A stretch of DNA of 64,000 bases, taken from contig DHVK01000032.1 in NCBI GenBank assembly GCA_002412625.1, forward strand, positions 15,335 through 79,334, read 5' to 3'. This document shows positions 1 to 8,337 of the stretch, piece by piece (position 1 is the stretch's first letter; every line of letters begins with the position of its first letter). Below the pieces are notes generated by a model. That model did no database searches. It was not told where the DNA came from and was given only the letters and a program-made list of their open reading frames with translations. The position numbers and the translations under genes were made by a program. Source of the stretch: Cloacimonetes bacterium UBA5210. GTDB lineage: Bacteria; Cloacimonadota; Cloacimonadia; Cloacimonadales; Cloacimonadaceae.

Positions 1-29
1 CGCCACCTGGCCACCTCCCCATCTCGCCC

Positions 30-133
30 CATCTGTGTCGTCCTTCGCTACGCTCCGGACTCTGTCCCGGTATGGGATCTATCCACGGCACTTCCGTGCC
101 GAGCTAAGGCATTCGCATATCATGCTACGCACT
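30..133. repeat. Interspersed module, copy 1
   Basis: This block of about 104 bp begins CATCTGTGTCGTCC and ends GCTACGCACT. It recurs almost identically at 247-390. It carries one copy of a small hairpin, GGCAC-NYCC-GTGCC. It interrupts the octamer tract, and no coding function is apparent. Confidence 0.8.
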
Positions 134-246
134 ATCTCCCCATCTCCCCACCTGGCCATCTCGCCACCTCCCCACCTGGCCATCTCGCCACCTCCCCACC
201 TGGCCATCTCGCCATCTCGCCACCTGGCCACCTCCCCATCTGGCCA

Positions 247-390
247 CATCTGTGTCGTCCTTCGCTACGCTCCGGACTCTTTCCCGGTATGGGATCTAAC
301 CACGGCACTCCCGTGCCTTTCACGGCACTTCCGTGCCTATCACGGCACTCCCGTGCCGAGCTAAGGCATTCGCATATCGTGCTACGCACT
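247..390. repeat. Interspersed module, copy 2, expanded hairpin cluster
   Basis: This is the second copy of the module at 30-133. It differs mainly by having three consecutive GGCAC-YCC-GTGCC hairpins (about 301-357) instead of one, so the hairpin is itself a variable-number unit. The flanking sequences, including the ends CATCTGTGTCG and GCTACGCACT, are conserved between copies. Confidence 0.8.
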
Positions 391-535
391 TCCTCGCCAC
401 CTGGCCACCTCCCCATCTCCCCATCTCCCCACCTGGCTACCTCCCCACCTCCCCATCTCGCCACCTCCCCATCTCGCCACCTCCCCACCAGGCCACTCTC
501 CCCATCTCCCCATCTGGCCACCTCCCCACCCTCGT

Positions 536-585
536 CCTGATTTTAAGCCCTCATTCTGCTATGGGCATGGGAGAATAACAGCTTT
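536..585. repeat. Dispersed palindromic element, copy A
   Basis: This is one of five related intergenic elements in the window (the others are at 11731, 22821, 35240 and 49063). The conserved parts are an AAGCTGTTATT arm, a central CATG/CATAGC block and a GCTTNAAATCAG arm. This copy reads in the minus orientation and sits between the octamer tract and the first gene. Confidence 0.6.
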
Positions 586-715
586 ATAACAGATCAAACC
601 AGGCACAAGGCTTTATGGCAGAGATTAGTAAAGCGGGGGAGAGCTGCGCTTTTTCCGAGATTCGGCATGAAAATTGTATGTTAAAAAGAAAAAACCCCAC
701 TCTTTGGAGACAATA

Positions 716-2701
716 GTGAATTATAAAATTCGTGTTATTCTGCTGTTTACAGTGCTGTTATCAGCTATTATCCCGATGTTTGCAGAACCAGTGTTTAAAC
801 AAAACATGCCTTATGCCTGGGAGCAACGCTTTTCCCAGACGCCTCCGCCGGTTAGCCCGGTGCGCCCGATCGCGGAGTTCGAGCCCGCTTCCCATGTGAT
901 GATCCGTTATCCTTTGGGGATTCCCCTGGCAATGGTGGTGCAGCTTGCGAACACTGCCGATGTGATCTGTCTGGTGAGCAGCAGTAGCCAGCAAAACAGC
1001 GCCATCAGCTCCTTCACCAATGCCGGAGTGAATATGGACAGGGTCAGCTTTTTAACCGCCAGCACGGAATCCTATTGGACGCGAGACTACGCCCCTTGGT
1101 TTGTTTTTGACGGTAACGGCGAATATGGCGTAATGGATTTTCAGTACAACCGTCCGCGCCCTGGTGACAACTTGGTCCCACAGGTCTATGCCAACTCCCT
1201 GGGTTTACCTTATTATGGCATGAACTTGCAACAAACCGGCGGTAACTTCATGACCGACGGGATCAATACCGCGGCTCAGACTCAGATTGCCTACACCGAA
1301 AACGGGAATAATCAAGCCAATGTGAACTCTCTGATGGAACAATATCTGGGGATTACCAGCTACCATGTGGTTCAAGACCCCAATAATACCTATATTGACC
1401 ACATCGATTGTTGGGGGAAATTCCTGGCTCCGGATAAAGTGCTGATCCGCAGCGTTCCCAGCAGCCACGCGCAGTACCACGCAATCGAAGCCACCGCGCA
1501 ATACTTTGCCGGGCTGACTTCTGCCTGGGGTTACCCCTACCGGGTTTACCGGGTGAATACTCCGCAAAACCAACCTTATACCAATTCTTTGATATTAAAT
1601 AATCGGGTGTTTGTGCCGATCATGAACAGCAGCCACGATGCCGCAGCTTTGCAGGTCTATGCTGATGCCATGCCGGGTTATGAGATTGTGGGAGTAGTGG
1701 GCAGCCCATATACCCCCTGGGAAAGTACAGACGCGCTGCATTGCCGGACACATGAGATACCGGACGCCCAGATGCTGTATATCGGGCACACACCTTATCA
1801 CGGAGTGGTGGACTACGCCGAGGACTATGACTTTGACGTGACTTTGATCCCCCACAGTGGAACAGCATTGGTGCCAAACCAGATCAATGTGGTGTATCAA
1901 ATCAATAGTGGTGAATGGCACAACGCGCCGCTGGTTCAGGATCTGGCATATAGCTACAGAGCCAGTGTATCCGGCCATGCCCCGGGAGATACCATCCGCT
2001 ATTTTATTCATGCGGAAGATCAAAGCTCAAGGGTCAGCAATCATCCCGTATTTGCCGCTCTGGATCCGCATGTCTTTGTGATCTATGGCGATAACAGCGC
2101 CCCAATCTTGGTTCACGATCCCCCCTGCAGCATCGGAGAAGTGGAAACAACCTTTGTGGCAAGCGTTAGCGATGAATCCGGCATCAAAGATGTGTGGATT
2201 CAATATACTATCGATTCCGGGGAAATGCTGGAAGCAAAAATGGTGGATGCCGGCAATGGCCTGTATCTATTCACTTTCACGCCGGATTTCAATTCTCAGC
2301 AGCAATTCTTTATGTATCGCCTCGCCGCCATGGATCTCGCTGAAAACACTGCCTGGCTGCCCGGGGAGACACACTGGTACAGCATCCCGATCACTTACCT
2401 GAGCAATGCAGACGATGCTTTGGCGCCCGGACTGGCAAAGCTGATGATTTATCCCAATCCTTACAAAACAGGTTCCGATCTGGTAGCCCGGGTTTCCGGG
2501 AAAGCACCCGCCGGCATGAAAGCGCAGATCTACAACGTGAAAGGACAGCTGGTGTTTGAAGACAATTTTAGCTCCGGGACGAACGAACTGCGCTGGAATG
2601 GAAGAGACAAATGGGGTAAAAATGCCGGTAGCGGGATTTATTTTCTGAGAATAACCGGGGCTGATGTATCCCTGAAACGCAAGTTTATTATAGCGAACTG
2701 A
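716..2701 (+). CDS. Secreted agmatine/peptidylarginine deiminase-family protein
   Basis: A predicted exported 661-residue protein. I start it at GTG 716, which has GGAGA five bases upstream and gives a clean signal peptide (NYKIRVILLFTVLLS, cleavage near FA-EP); a TTG 42 bases earlier is also in frame. Residues 40-370 match the guanidino-modifying PAD fold. Candidate catalytic residues are D124 in WTRDYAPW, H229 and D231 in HIDCW, and C343 in ALHCRTHE. This arrangement is more like the secreted Porphyromonas peptidylarginine deiminase than cytosolic agmatine deiminase. One or two Ig-like domains follow, and the last 80 residues form a type A sorting-like domain (YPNPYKTG, KGQLVFED, SGIYFLRI). 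Family assignment is firm. Whether the substrate is peptidyl-arginine or free agmatine cannot be read from the sequence. Confidence 0.85.
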   Translation: MNYKIRVILLFTVLLSAIIPMFAEPVFKQNMPYAWEQRFSQTPPPVSPVRPIAEFEPASHVMIRYPLGIPLAMVVQLANTADVICLVSSSSQQNSAISSFTNAGVNMDRVSFLTASTESYWTRDYAPWFVFDGNGEYGVMDFQYNRPRPGDNLVPQVYANSLGLPYYGMNLQQTGGNFMTDGINTAAQTQIAYTENGNNQANVNSLMEQYLGITSYHVVQDPNNTYIDHIDCWGKFLAPDKVLIRSVPSSHAQYHAIEATAQYFAGLTSAWGYPYRVYRVNTPQNQPYTNSLILNNRVFVPIMNSSHDAAALQVYADAMPGYEIVGVVGSPYTPWESTDALHCRTHEIPDAQMLYIGHTPYHGVVDYAEDYDFDVTLIPHSGTALVPNQINVVYQINSGEWHNAPLVQDLAYSYRASVSGHAPGDTIRYFIHAEDQSSRVSNHPVFAALDPHVFVIYGDNSAPILVHDPPCSIGEVETTFVASVSDESGIKDVWIQYTIDSGEMLEAKMVDAGNGLYLFTFTPDFNSQQQFFMYRLAAMDLAENTAWLPGETHWYSIPITYLSNADDALAPGLAKLMIYPNPYKTGSDLVARVSGKAPAGMKAQIYNVKGQLVFEDNFSSGTNELRWNGRDKWGKNAGSGIYFLRITGADVSLKRKFIIAN

Positions 2702-2822
2702 GATCATGTGGAAGGATTTCAACAAAATAATCGAAAAAAATCCGCATATATTTCTTGACATGAAACAGGGTCTTGATTATCTTGTCTTCAGCCTACAGAC
2801 CCTACATAGAATGCCCTCCGAG

Positions 2823-2862
2823 CAGTGGGGATGCCACCCGGCATTCCCCACTGTATTTTTTT
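2823..2862 (+). terminator. Rho-independent terminator after the deiminase gene
   Basis: The stem CAGTGGGGATGCC pairs with GGCATTCCCCACTG, with one bulged base, followed by TATTTTTTT. It lies between the deiminase and carboxypeptidase genes, so these two are probably separate transcripts. Confidence 0.85.
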
Positions 2863-2900
2863 GTCCAAAAATCAGTAATCTTATTTAGGGAGTGTGCCGT

Positions 2901-5372
2901 ATGAAAAAAGCCTTATTGCTTTTTTTACTTATCTTTACGAGTTTCCTGTTTGCTCACCGTGTGGTAATCCGGGTAAATGATCCGGGATATATTGAGTATC
3001 ATCGGCTCATCGAAGCTGGCGCGGATGTAGCGCTGTATCACTCCGGAGCCTTCCTCGATCTGATCGTAGCTGTGGAAGAACTTCAACAATACCGGCTCCT
3101 GTATCCGGAGCTGCTCGTTACCCAAAGCGAGGCCGAACAAACAGAGCATATGCGCCGTGACGCCAGAGACATTCCGGGCTATCGCAACTATCAAGAGCTG
3201 GTCGATGAGCTGTATTTTCTGGAAGCCATGCATCCCTCACTTTTGAAAGTGGAAGTAATCGGCGACAGCTGGGGTAAGATCTACAATCTTCAAGGCATTC
3301 CCGCCTATCAGAACTACGGTCATGAGATCTTCGCGGTGAAGCTTTCGGCGAATGTAACGGTGGAAGAGGATGAGCCGCAATTTCTGTTTATCGGGGGCCA
3401 TCACGCCCGCGAGCCGCTATCGGTGGAAGTGTGCATGGGGATCATCAATCATATGCTGGATGGCTATGGCGTGGATCCCCAGGTAACAGCGATCATGGCC
3501 GGCACGGAGATTTGGCTGCTGCCCCTGCTTAATCCGAACGGGCATAAGATTGTGACCGATCAGATTCAAACCTGGTGGCGGAAAAACCTGAATGATAACA
3601 ACGGCAATATGCAGATCGACGTTACCTCCGGTGCCGGATATGACGGGGTGGATCTGAACCGGAATTATTCCTACCGCTGGGGAAATGTGGGCTCAAGCGA
3701 TAACCAGGCAGAGGATGTGTATCATGGAGCATTTCCCTTTTCCGAGCCCGAGACTAGTGCGCTGAGAGACTTTGTGTTGAGTAAACACTTCTTGGGTAGC
3801 ATCAGCTATCACACATACGGACAATATGTGCTCTATCCCTTCGGTTTTGGCTTTGATCTCAGCAGTCCCGATGCCGCGGAACTGGCATATCTGGCAGAGG
3901 CAATGGCGCTTGCGCTGCCCTCTTTGGGTGGAGGCACCTACAATCCGATGCCCTCATATGAACTGTATCCGGTTAGCGGCAGCGCGGAAGACTGGTTGCA
4001 TGGAGCCGCGGGGAGTTTCGCTTTTACCATCGAAATGGCCACGCAATTCATCCCCCCGGCAAGCCAGGTGGGCACGATGGTGCAAGACCAGCTAAATGCG
4101 GCGCAGATCTTGCTGCAAAGACCGACATATAAAACTGTGCATGGGCACATCACAGATGCTGTAACCGGAATGCCGCTGAAGGCCAAGGTCAATATCGACG
4201 GCTTGGATAACCATATCCCGGAGCGCGCTCAGGTATTTTCCCGAGAAGATTTTGGCTCCTATTACCGCTTCCTGCCGGCGGGCAGCTTTGAACTGGTGGT
4301 AAGCGCGCCGGGTTATCTGCCTCAAAGCCGCAATGTGACGATATCTCTAAACAGTGCCACGCTGGAGAATTTCAATTTGGTGCCGGCATCGCTGATCGAT
4401 GTGCAATTCAGGATTACGGATTTGAGTGGCCTGCCCTTGACGGGGGCTTTGCTGGAACTGGATGATATTCAGGGCATAGCTGACGACCAGGGTTACATGA
4501 CCTTTTCTAATCTGCTGAACGGAATGTATCCGGTGAGAGCCAGCCATCCGGGTTATTCCACCTATTCCCGGGAGTGGGAAATTCTGCCCGGAGTGAATGT
4601 GATCAAGCTGAGTGATCAGGCAGTACTTAACGAAGATTTTGAGCAAACCGCGAATGCCTGGATCTTGACCGGGAGTTGGGCTGTCGCGCAAGGTGACGCG
4701 CCCCAGGGCAGCTCTTACCTGGGGGATAACCCCAATGCCCAAACTGCCACGCAGCAATATACTTATGCCCAATATTCTGAAGCCTTGAATCTGGAGGGCG
4801 CGCAAAGCATCAATCTGCAGTTTTGGGCAAAGACCAATCTGGTGCAATTCAACCTCTATGTAGCCTTGCAATACCGGGACGTCTTTGCCACGGACTGGCA
4901 AACGTTGCAGACCTTTATGGGGATTACGGACTGGCTGCACTATGATGTGGATATATCGTTTTTGGCAGGCCGCGAGATTGAGCTGCGGTTTCTGCGATTC
5001 ACGCAATATACAATGAATTTCAATAGTTTTTGCCTGGATGATCTGCGCCTGTACACGGACAGCAGTTATAGCGACAGCGCGGATTTGATCCGGACTCCGC
5101 TATCGCTGAACCTTGCTCCCAATCCGTTCAAAAGTGAATTGAGCATTCGCGTGGAAGGATCGGCAAAAGCGCCGGTAAGGCTGGATATCTTCAATATCAA
5201 AGGCCAAAAAGTGCAGAGTCTGCAAACTAAACACTTGACGGGTGAGGCTGCCCACTTAATCTGGAATGGCACTGATGCCGGAGGACGGCGGCTGGCTGCG
5301 GGGATCTATTTCCTGCGCGCATCCGGCGGAAATAAGGCTCCGGTAACGCGTAAAATACTAAAGCTAAACTGA
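2901..5372 (+). CDS. Secreted M14 zinc carboxypeptidase with C-terminal sorting domain
   Basis: An 823-residue exported metallopeptidase. Start ATG 2901 has AGGGAG eight bases upstream and gives a typical signal peptide (MKKALLLFLLIFTSFLFA). The M14 catalytic domain spans about 90-410. The zinc ligands are H168 and E171 in HAREP and H304 in SYHTYGQ, and E378 in FTIEMAT is the catalytic Glu. The substrate-binding DLNRNYSYRWG motif is also present. Behind it are two carboxypeptidase-regulatory-like beta domains (about 415-570), a jelly-roll domain (about 575-725), and a PNPFKSE/KGQKVQSL/AAGIYFLRA sorting domain. The known family removes C-terminal residues from peptides; specificity is not inferable here. 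The potA start lies seven bases past the stop, so the gene is probably co-transcribed with potABC. Confidence 0.92.
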   Translation: MKKALLLFLLIFTSFLFAHRVVIRVNDPGYIEYHRLIEAGADVALYHSGAFLDLIVAVEELQQYRLLYPELLVTQSEAEQTEHMRRDARDIPGYRNYQELVDELYFLEAMHPSLLKVEVIGDSWGKIYNLQGIPAYQNYGHEIFAVKLSANVTVEEDEPQFLFIGGHHAREPLSVEVCMGIINHMLDGYGVDPQVTAIMAGTEIWLLPLLNPNGHKIVTDQIQTWWRKNLNDNNGNMQIDVTSGAGYDGVDLNRNYSYRWGNVGSSDNQAEDVYHGAFPFSEPETSALRDFVLSKHFLGSISYHTYGQYVLYPFGFGFDLSSPDAAELAYLAEAMALALPSLGGGTYNPMPSYELYPVSGSAEDWLHGAAGSFAFTIEMATQFIPPASQVGTMVQDQLNAAQILLQRPTYKTVHGHITDAVTGMPLKAKVNIDGLDNHIPERAQVFSREDFGSYYRFLPAGSFELVVSAPGYLPQSRNVTISLNSATLENFNLVPASLIDVQFRITDLSGLPLTGALLELDDIQGIADDQGYMTFSNLLNGMYPVRASHPGYSTYSREWEILPGVNVIKLSDQAVLNEDFEQTANAWILTGSWAVAQGDAPQGSSYLGDNPNAQTATQQYTYAQYSEALNLEGAQSINLQFWAKTNLVQFNLYVALQYRDVFATDWQTLQTFMGITDWLHYDVDISFLAGREIELRFLRFTQYTMNFNSFCLDDLRLYTDSSYSDSADLIRTPLSLNLAPNPFKSELSIRVEGSAKAPVRLDIFNIKGQKVQSLQTKHLTGEAAHLIWNGTDAGGRRLAAGIYFLRASGGNKAPVTRKILKLN

Positions 5373-5379
5373 GGACTAA

Positions 5380-6558
5380 TTGGAAGACATCATACTGGAA
5401 AACCTGAGTAAGGATTTCGGCAGTTTTCGCGCGGTTGACAATGTGAATCTAACCATCAAGAGCGGAGAGCTATTCAGCTTTTTGGGCCCCAGCGGATGCG
5501 GAAAAACCACGCTTCTGCGCATGATTGCCGGGTTCGAACTGCCCAGCGCCGGACGCGTGCGGCTGGGTACTGCCGATATCTCTGATCTGCCGCCCTATAA
5601 ACGGGAAGTGAACACCATTTTCCAGAACTATTCGCTGTTTCCGCATATGACGCTGTTCGATAACGTGGCCTTCGGCTTGCGCATCAAACGCCGCCCCAAA
5701 GCCGAGATCAAAGAAAGAGTGCGGGAAATGCTGAATCTGGTGAAAATGGAAGATCAGGCAAGCAAATATCCGAACCAGATCTCAGGCGGACAGAAGCAAC
5801 GCATCGCCATCGCCCGGGCATTGATCAATAAGCCCAGAGTGTTGCTGCTGGACGAGCCTCTGGCAGCGCTGGATCTGAAACTGCGGCAACACATGCTGAT
5901 CGAGCTGATGAATATTCACGATGCCGTGGGCATCACCTTCATCTATGTAACTCACGACCAAAGCGAGGCGATGAGTATCTCGGACCGCCTGGCGGTGATG
6001 AACCTGGGCAAGATCGTGCAAAGCGGACCTCCGGATGATATCTATGAGCGCCCGGCGAGCATCTTTTCGGCATACTTCATCGGTGAAACCAACTTGATCA
6101 CCGGGACTGTGCAAGCGGTGTATGAAGACTATCTGGAGCTGGATTGTCCGGATGGCAGCGGGAAGAGCTTTCAGATCGACAGTAGCTTTCAAAAAGCCCC
6201 GGAACCGGGGAGCAAGATCACTCTTTCACTGAGGCCGGAGAAAATCGCCATCGCCCGCGGTAAGCCCCGCCATCAGGACGATATCAACATCCTGAAAGGG
6301 CAGATCGAGGACATCCTGTATCTGGGAACGCATACTCAATACATCGTGCGCGTGGGCATGCTGAGATTCCGCGTATTTTCCCAGCATAAACGCGTCTATT
6401 TTGATGACAAAGCGCTGGATTGGGAAGAGAATGTGTGGCTGTTTTGGCATGATACCGATACCTGGGTGGTGGAAACTCACGATGCCGACGAGCTTCCGCA
6501 GACGGAGATCAACGATAACGGCACCCTGCAGCGCTATGTGAAGCGGGGCAAAAGCTGA
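5380..6558 (+). CDS. potA: Spermidine/putrescine ABC transporter ATP-binding protein
   Basis: The ATPase of a polyamine-type importer, 392 residues, the usual length for PotA. Walker A is GPSGCGKTT (about 36-44), the signature is ISGGQKQR, Walker B is VLLLDEP and the switch histidine is in IYVTHDQ. A TOBE-like domain occupies the last 130 residues. The start is TTG 5380 with GAGG five bases upstream; no ATG gives a complete N-terminus. It overlaps potB in a TGATG junction. The family also includes importers for other small cations and some sugars, so the substrate is inferred from overall similarity and from the PotB/PotC-type permeases next to it. Confidence 0.9.
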   Translation: MEDIILENLSKDFGSFRAVDNVNLTIKSGELFSFLGPSGCGKTTLLRMIAGFELPSAGRVRLGTADISDLPPYKREVNTIFQNYSLFPHMTLFDNVAFGLRIKRRPKAEIKERVREMLNLVKMEDQASKYPNQISGGQKQRIAIARALINKPRVLLLDEPLAALDLKLRQHMLIELMNIHDAVGITFIYVTHDQSEAMSISDRLAVMNLGKIVQSGPPDDIYERPASIFSAYFIGETNLITGTVQAVYEDYLELDCPDGSGKSFQIDSSFQKAPEPGSKITLSLRPEKIAIARGKPRHQDDINILKGQIEDILYLGTHTQYIVRVGMLRFRVFSQHKRVYFDDKALDWEENVWLFWHDTDTWVVETHDADELPQTEINDNGTLQRYVKRGKS

Positions 6559-7442
6559 TGCAAGACAACTTGCAGAGCAAGCAGGACAAGCGCAAAAACC
6601 TGAGCAGCTGGCTGCTCTCGTTGCCTACCTTGTTGTGGCTCACCTGTTTCTTTCTGGTTCCGTATCTGATCGTAATTTTCTACAGTTTTCTGAGCCCCGA
6701 TATCTACGATGTGAAGTTTGAAGTATCTCTGGATGCTTACCGCCAGATCTTCGCTGGGGACTATCTGCGCCCCTTCCTGCTATCCTTCAAGCTGGCAGCC
6801 TACACGACCCTGATCTGCATCTTACTGGGCTTCCCGGTGGCATACTTCATCGCCAGGGCAAAAGAAAAGACCAAGAATCTGCTTTTGATCTTCATAATAA
6901 TCCCGTTTTGGACAAACCTGATCATCCGCATCTTCAGCTGGCGGATCTTTCTGGCATACAACGGAGTGATGAACGACACTCTGATGAACATGGGGCTGAT
7001 ATCAGCTCCCCTGGAGGTCTTGCGTACGGATCTGGCGGTAATTATGGTGATGGTCTATGTGTATCTGCCATATATGATCCTCCCGCTTTACAGTGTGCTG
7101 GAGAAGCTGGATTTCACCCTGCTGCAAGCCGCGATGGATCTGGGCGCGAACGAGGTGAAAGCATTCTTTCGCATCACCTTGCCGTTGGCAGTGGAAGGAA
7201 TCTTTGCCGGAACGCTGCTGGTCTTTATCCCGGCGTTGGGGGCATACCTGATTCCGCAGTTGGTGGGAAATCAGCAGTCTCTGTACATCGGGCAGATCAT
7301 CACCTATAAAATCAAGAATATCCCCCGTAACTGGCCGATGGCTTCTGCATTGTCGCTCACGCTGCTGGTGTTGGTGGCATTTCTGCTACTCTTGATGTAT
7401 GGCCTGTATCGGCGATATCAAAAACGGAAGGTATGGCAATGA
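6558..7442 (+). CDS. potB: Spermidine/putrescine ABC transporter permease PotB
   Basis: A 294-residue inner-membrane permease with about six hydrophobic segments. It has the cytoplasmic EAA loop (QAAMDLGANEVKAFFRITLP) that docks onto the ATPase. Its ATG overlaps the potA stop by one base, and its own stop overlaps the potC start in ATGA, so the three genes are translationally coupled. With PotC it would form the heterodimeric channel. No unusual residues were seen. Confidence 0.9.
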   Translation: MQDNLQSKQDKRKNLSSWLLSLPTLLWLTCFFLVPYLIVIFYSFLSPDIYDVKFEVSLDAYRQIFAGDYLRPFLLSFKLAAYTTLICILLGFPVAYFIARAKEKTKNLLLIFIIIPFWTNLIIRIFSWRIFLAYNGVMNDTLMNMGLISAPLEVLRTDLAVIMVMVYVYLPYMILPLYSVLEKLDFTLLQAAMDLGANEVKAFFRITLPLAVEGIFAGTLLVFIPALGAYLIPQLVGNQQSLYIGQIITYKIKNIPRNWPMASALSLTLLVLVAFLLLLMYGLYRRYQKRKVWQ

Positions 7443-8236
7443 GGTTGTCCCCTGCAAAACTGTATCAGGGCTTGAATCTCACCGTGTTTAGCCTGGTGAT
7501 GGTCTTCCTCTATATCCCGATTTTGATCCTGATCATCTTCAGTTTCAACGATGCCCGCATCATCACCGGGTGGCAGGGCTTTACTACCAAATACTATGTG
7601 CAGCTGTTCAACAACCCCACCATCGGGGAGGCGTTTCGGAACACGATGCTGATCGCCGGACTTAGCACTCTGGTTTCTACCACACTGGGTATCCTGACCG
7701 CTCTGGCATTGGAGAATAAGCGGTTTAGCGGCAGAAAAGGGCTGATCGGACTGATCTATATTCCGCTGATGATTCCGGATATCCTGATGGGTGTGTCCCT
7801 GGCGCTGCTCTTCAACTTCACCCGGGTAAACACGGGGATGTTCACGGTGCTGATTGCGCATATCACATTCTGTATATCATATACCGTGATCGTGATCCAA
7901 AGCCGCCTGGAAGGCTTCGATTACTCTCTGGTAGAAGCGGCTCAGGATCTGGGGGCAAAACCCTCCTACATCTTTTGGAAGATCAAGTTTCCCCTGATGA
8001 TGCCGGGGATCATCGCTGCCGCGCTATTGGCGTTCACGCTTTCGATAGACGATTTTATCATCACCTTCTTCACTTCCGGGCGTGGTTTCGACACCCTGCC
8101 CATCTATGTGGAAGGGACCATCCGCCGGGGCACGATCACCACCATCAATTCGCTCTCGACTTTGATGATTGCCTTCACGCTATTCTTGGTGATTATCACC
8201 AAGCGCATCCGGAAGATCATCATCTCGGCACTTTGA
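7439..8236 (+). CDS. potC: Spermidine/putrescine ABC transporter permease PotC
   Basis: The second permease subunit, 265 residues, with about six membrane segments and the EAA loop (EAAQDLGAKPSYIFWKI). I chose ATG 7439, which sits seven bases after GGAAGG and overlaps the potB stop (ATGA), over the in-frame ATG at 7433, which is too close to that ribosome site. The potD gene for the substrate-binding protein would normally come next. It is absent: the following gene is unrelated and begins 100 bases later. Confidence 0.9.
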   Translation: MRLSPAKLYQGLNLTVFSLVMVFLYIPILILIIFSFNDARIITGWQGFTTKYYVQLFNNPTIGEAFRNTMLIAGLSTLVSTTLGILTALALENKRFSGRKGLIGLIYIPLMIPDILMGVSLALLFNFTRVNTGMFTVLIAHITFCISYTVIVIQSRLEGFDYSLVEAAQDLGAKPSYIFWKIKFPLMMPGIIAAALLAFTLSIDDFIITFFTSGRGFDTLPIYVEGTIRRGTITTINSLSTLMIAFTLFLVIITKRIRKIIISAL

Positions 8237-8337
8237 CAGTGGTTTAATCATTTCAACAGCAGGGAACGAGAGCTTTTTCACAGCAGCTTGCGGCAAAATT
8301 GGGTTGACACAAATTGCAGGGTTGAAAGACTGTCCGT

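Larger units (their letters stand above)
1..540. repeat. Octanucleotide repeat tract with interspersed modules
   Basis: Roughly 35 near-tandem 8-nt units of the form CAYCTSSC (CACCTCCC, CATCTCGC, CACCTGGC) fill 1-29, 134-246 and 391-536. The two interruptions are copies of a longer module, listed separately. Open frames cross the tract on both strands because the repeat lacks stop codons; on the minus strand it would read as a monotonous Gly/Glu/Arg/Trp protein. No ribosome binding site or recognisable protein was seen, so it is treated as non-coding. The window edge cuts the tract, so its full length is unknown. Confidence 0.85.

Noticed and set aside
132..521. Long minus-strand open frame rich in Gly, Glu, Arg and Trp
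   Set aside because: It is a translation of the octamer repeat tract, without a ribosome site or a recognisable fold; the opposite strand is equally open.
2706..2888. Short plus-strand frame between the deiminase and carboxypeptidase genes
   Set aside because: It spans the terminator at 2823-2862 and has no ribosome site.
8304..8337. TTGACA motif upstream of the UvrC-like gene
   Set aside because: No acceptable -10 sequence lies 16-18 bases downstream, so I do not call a promoter.
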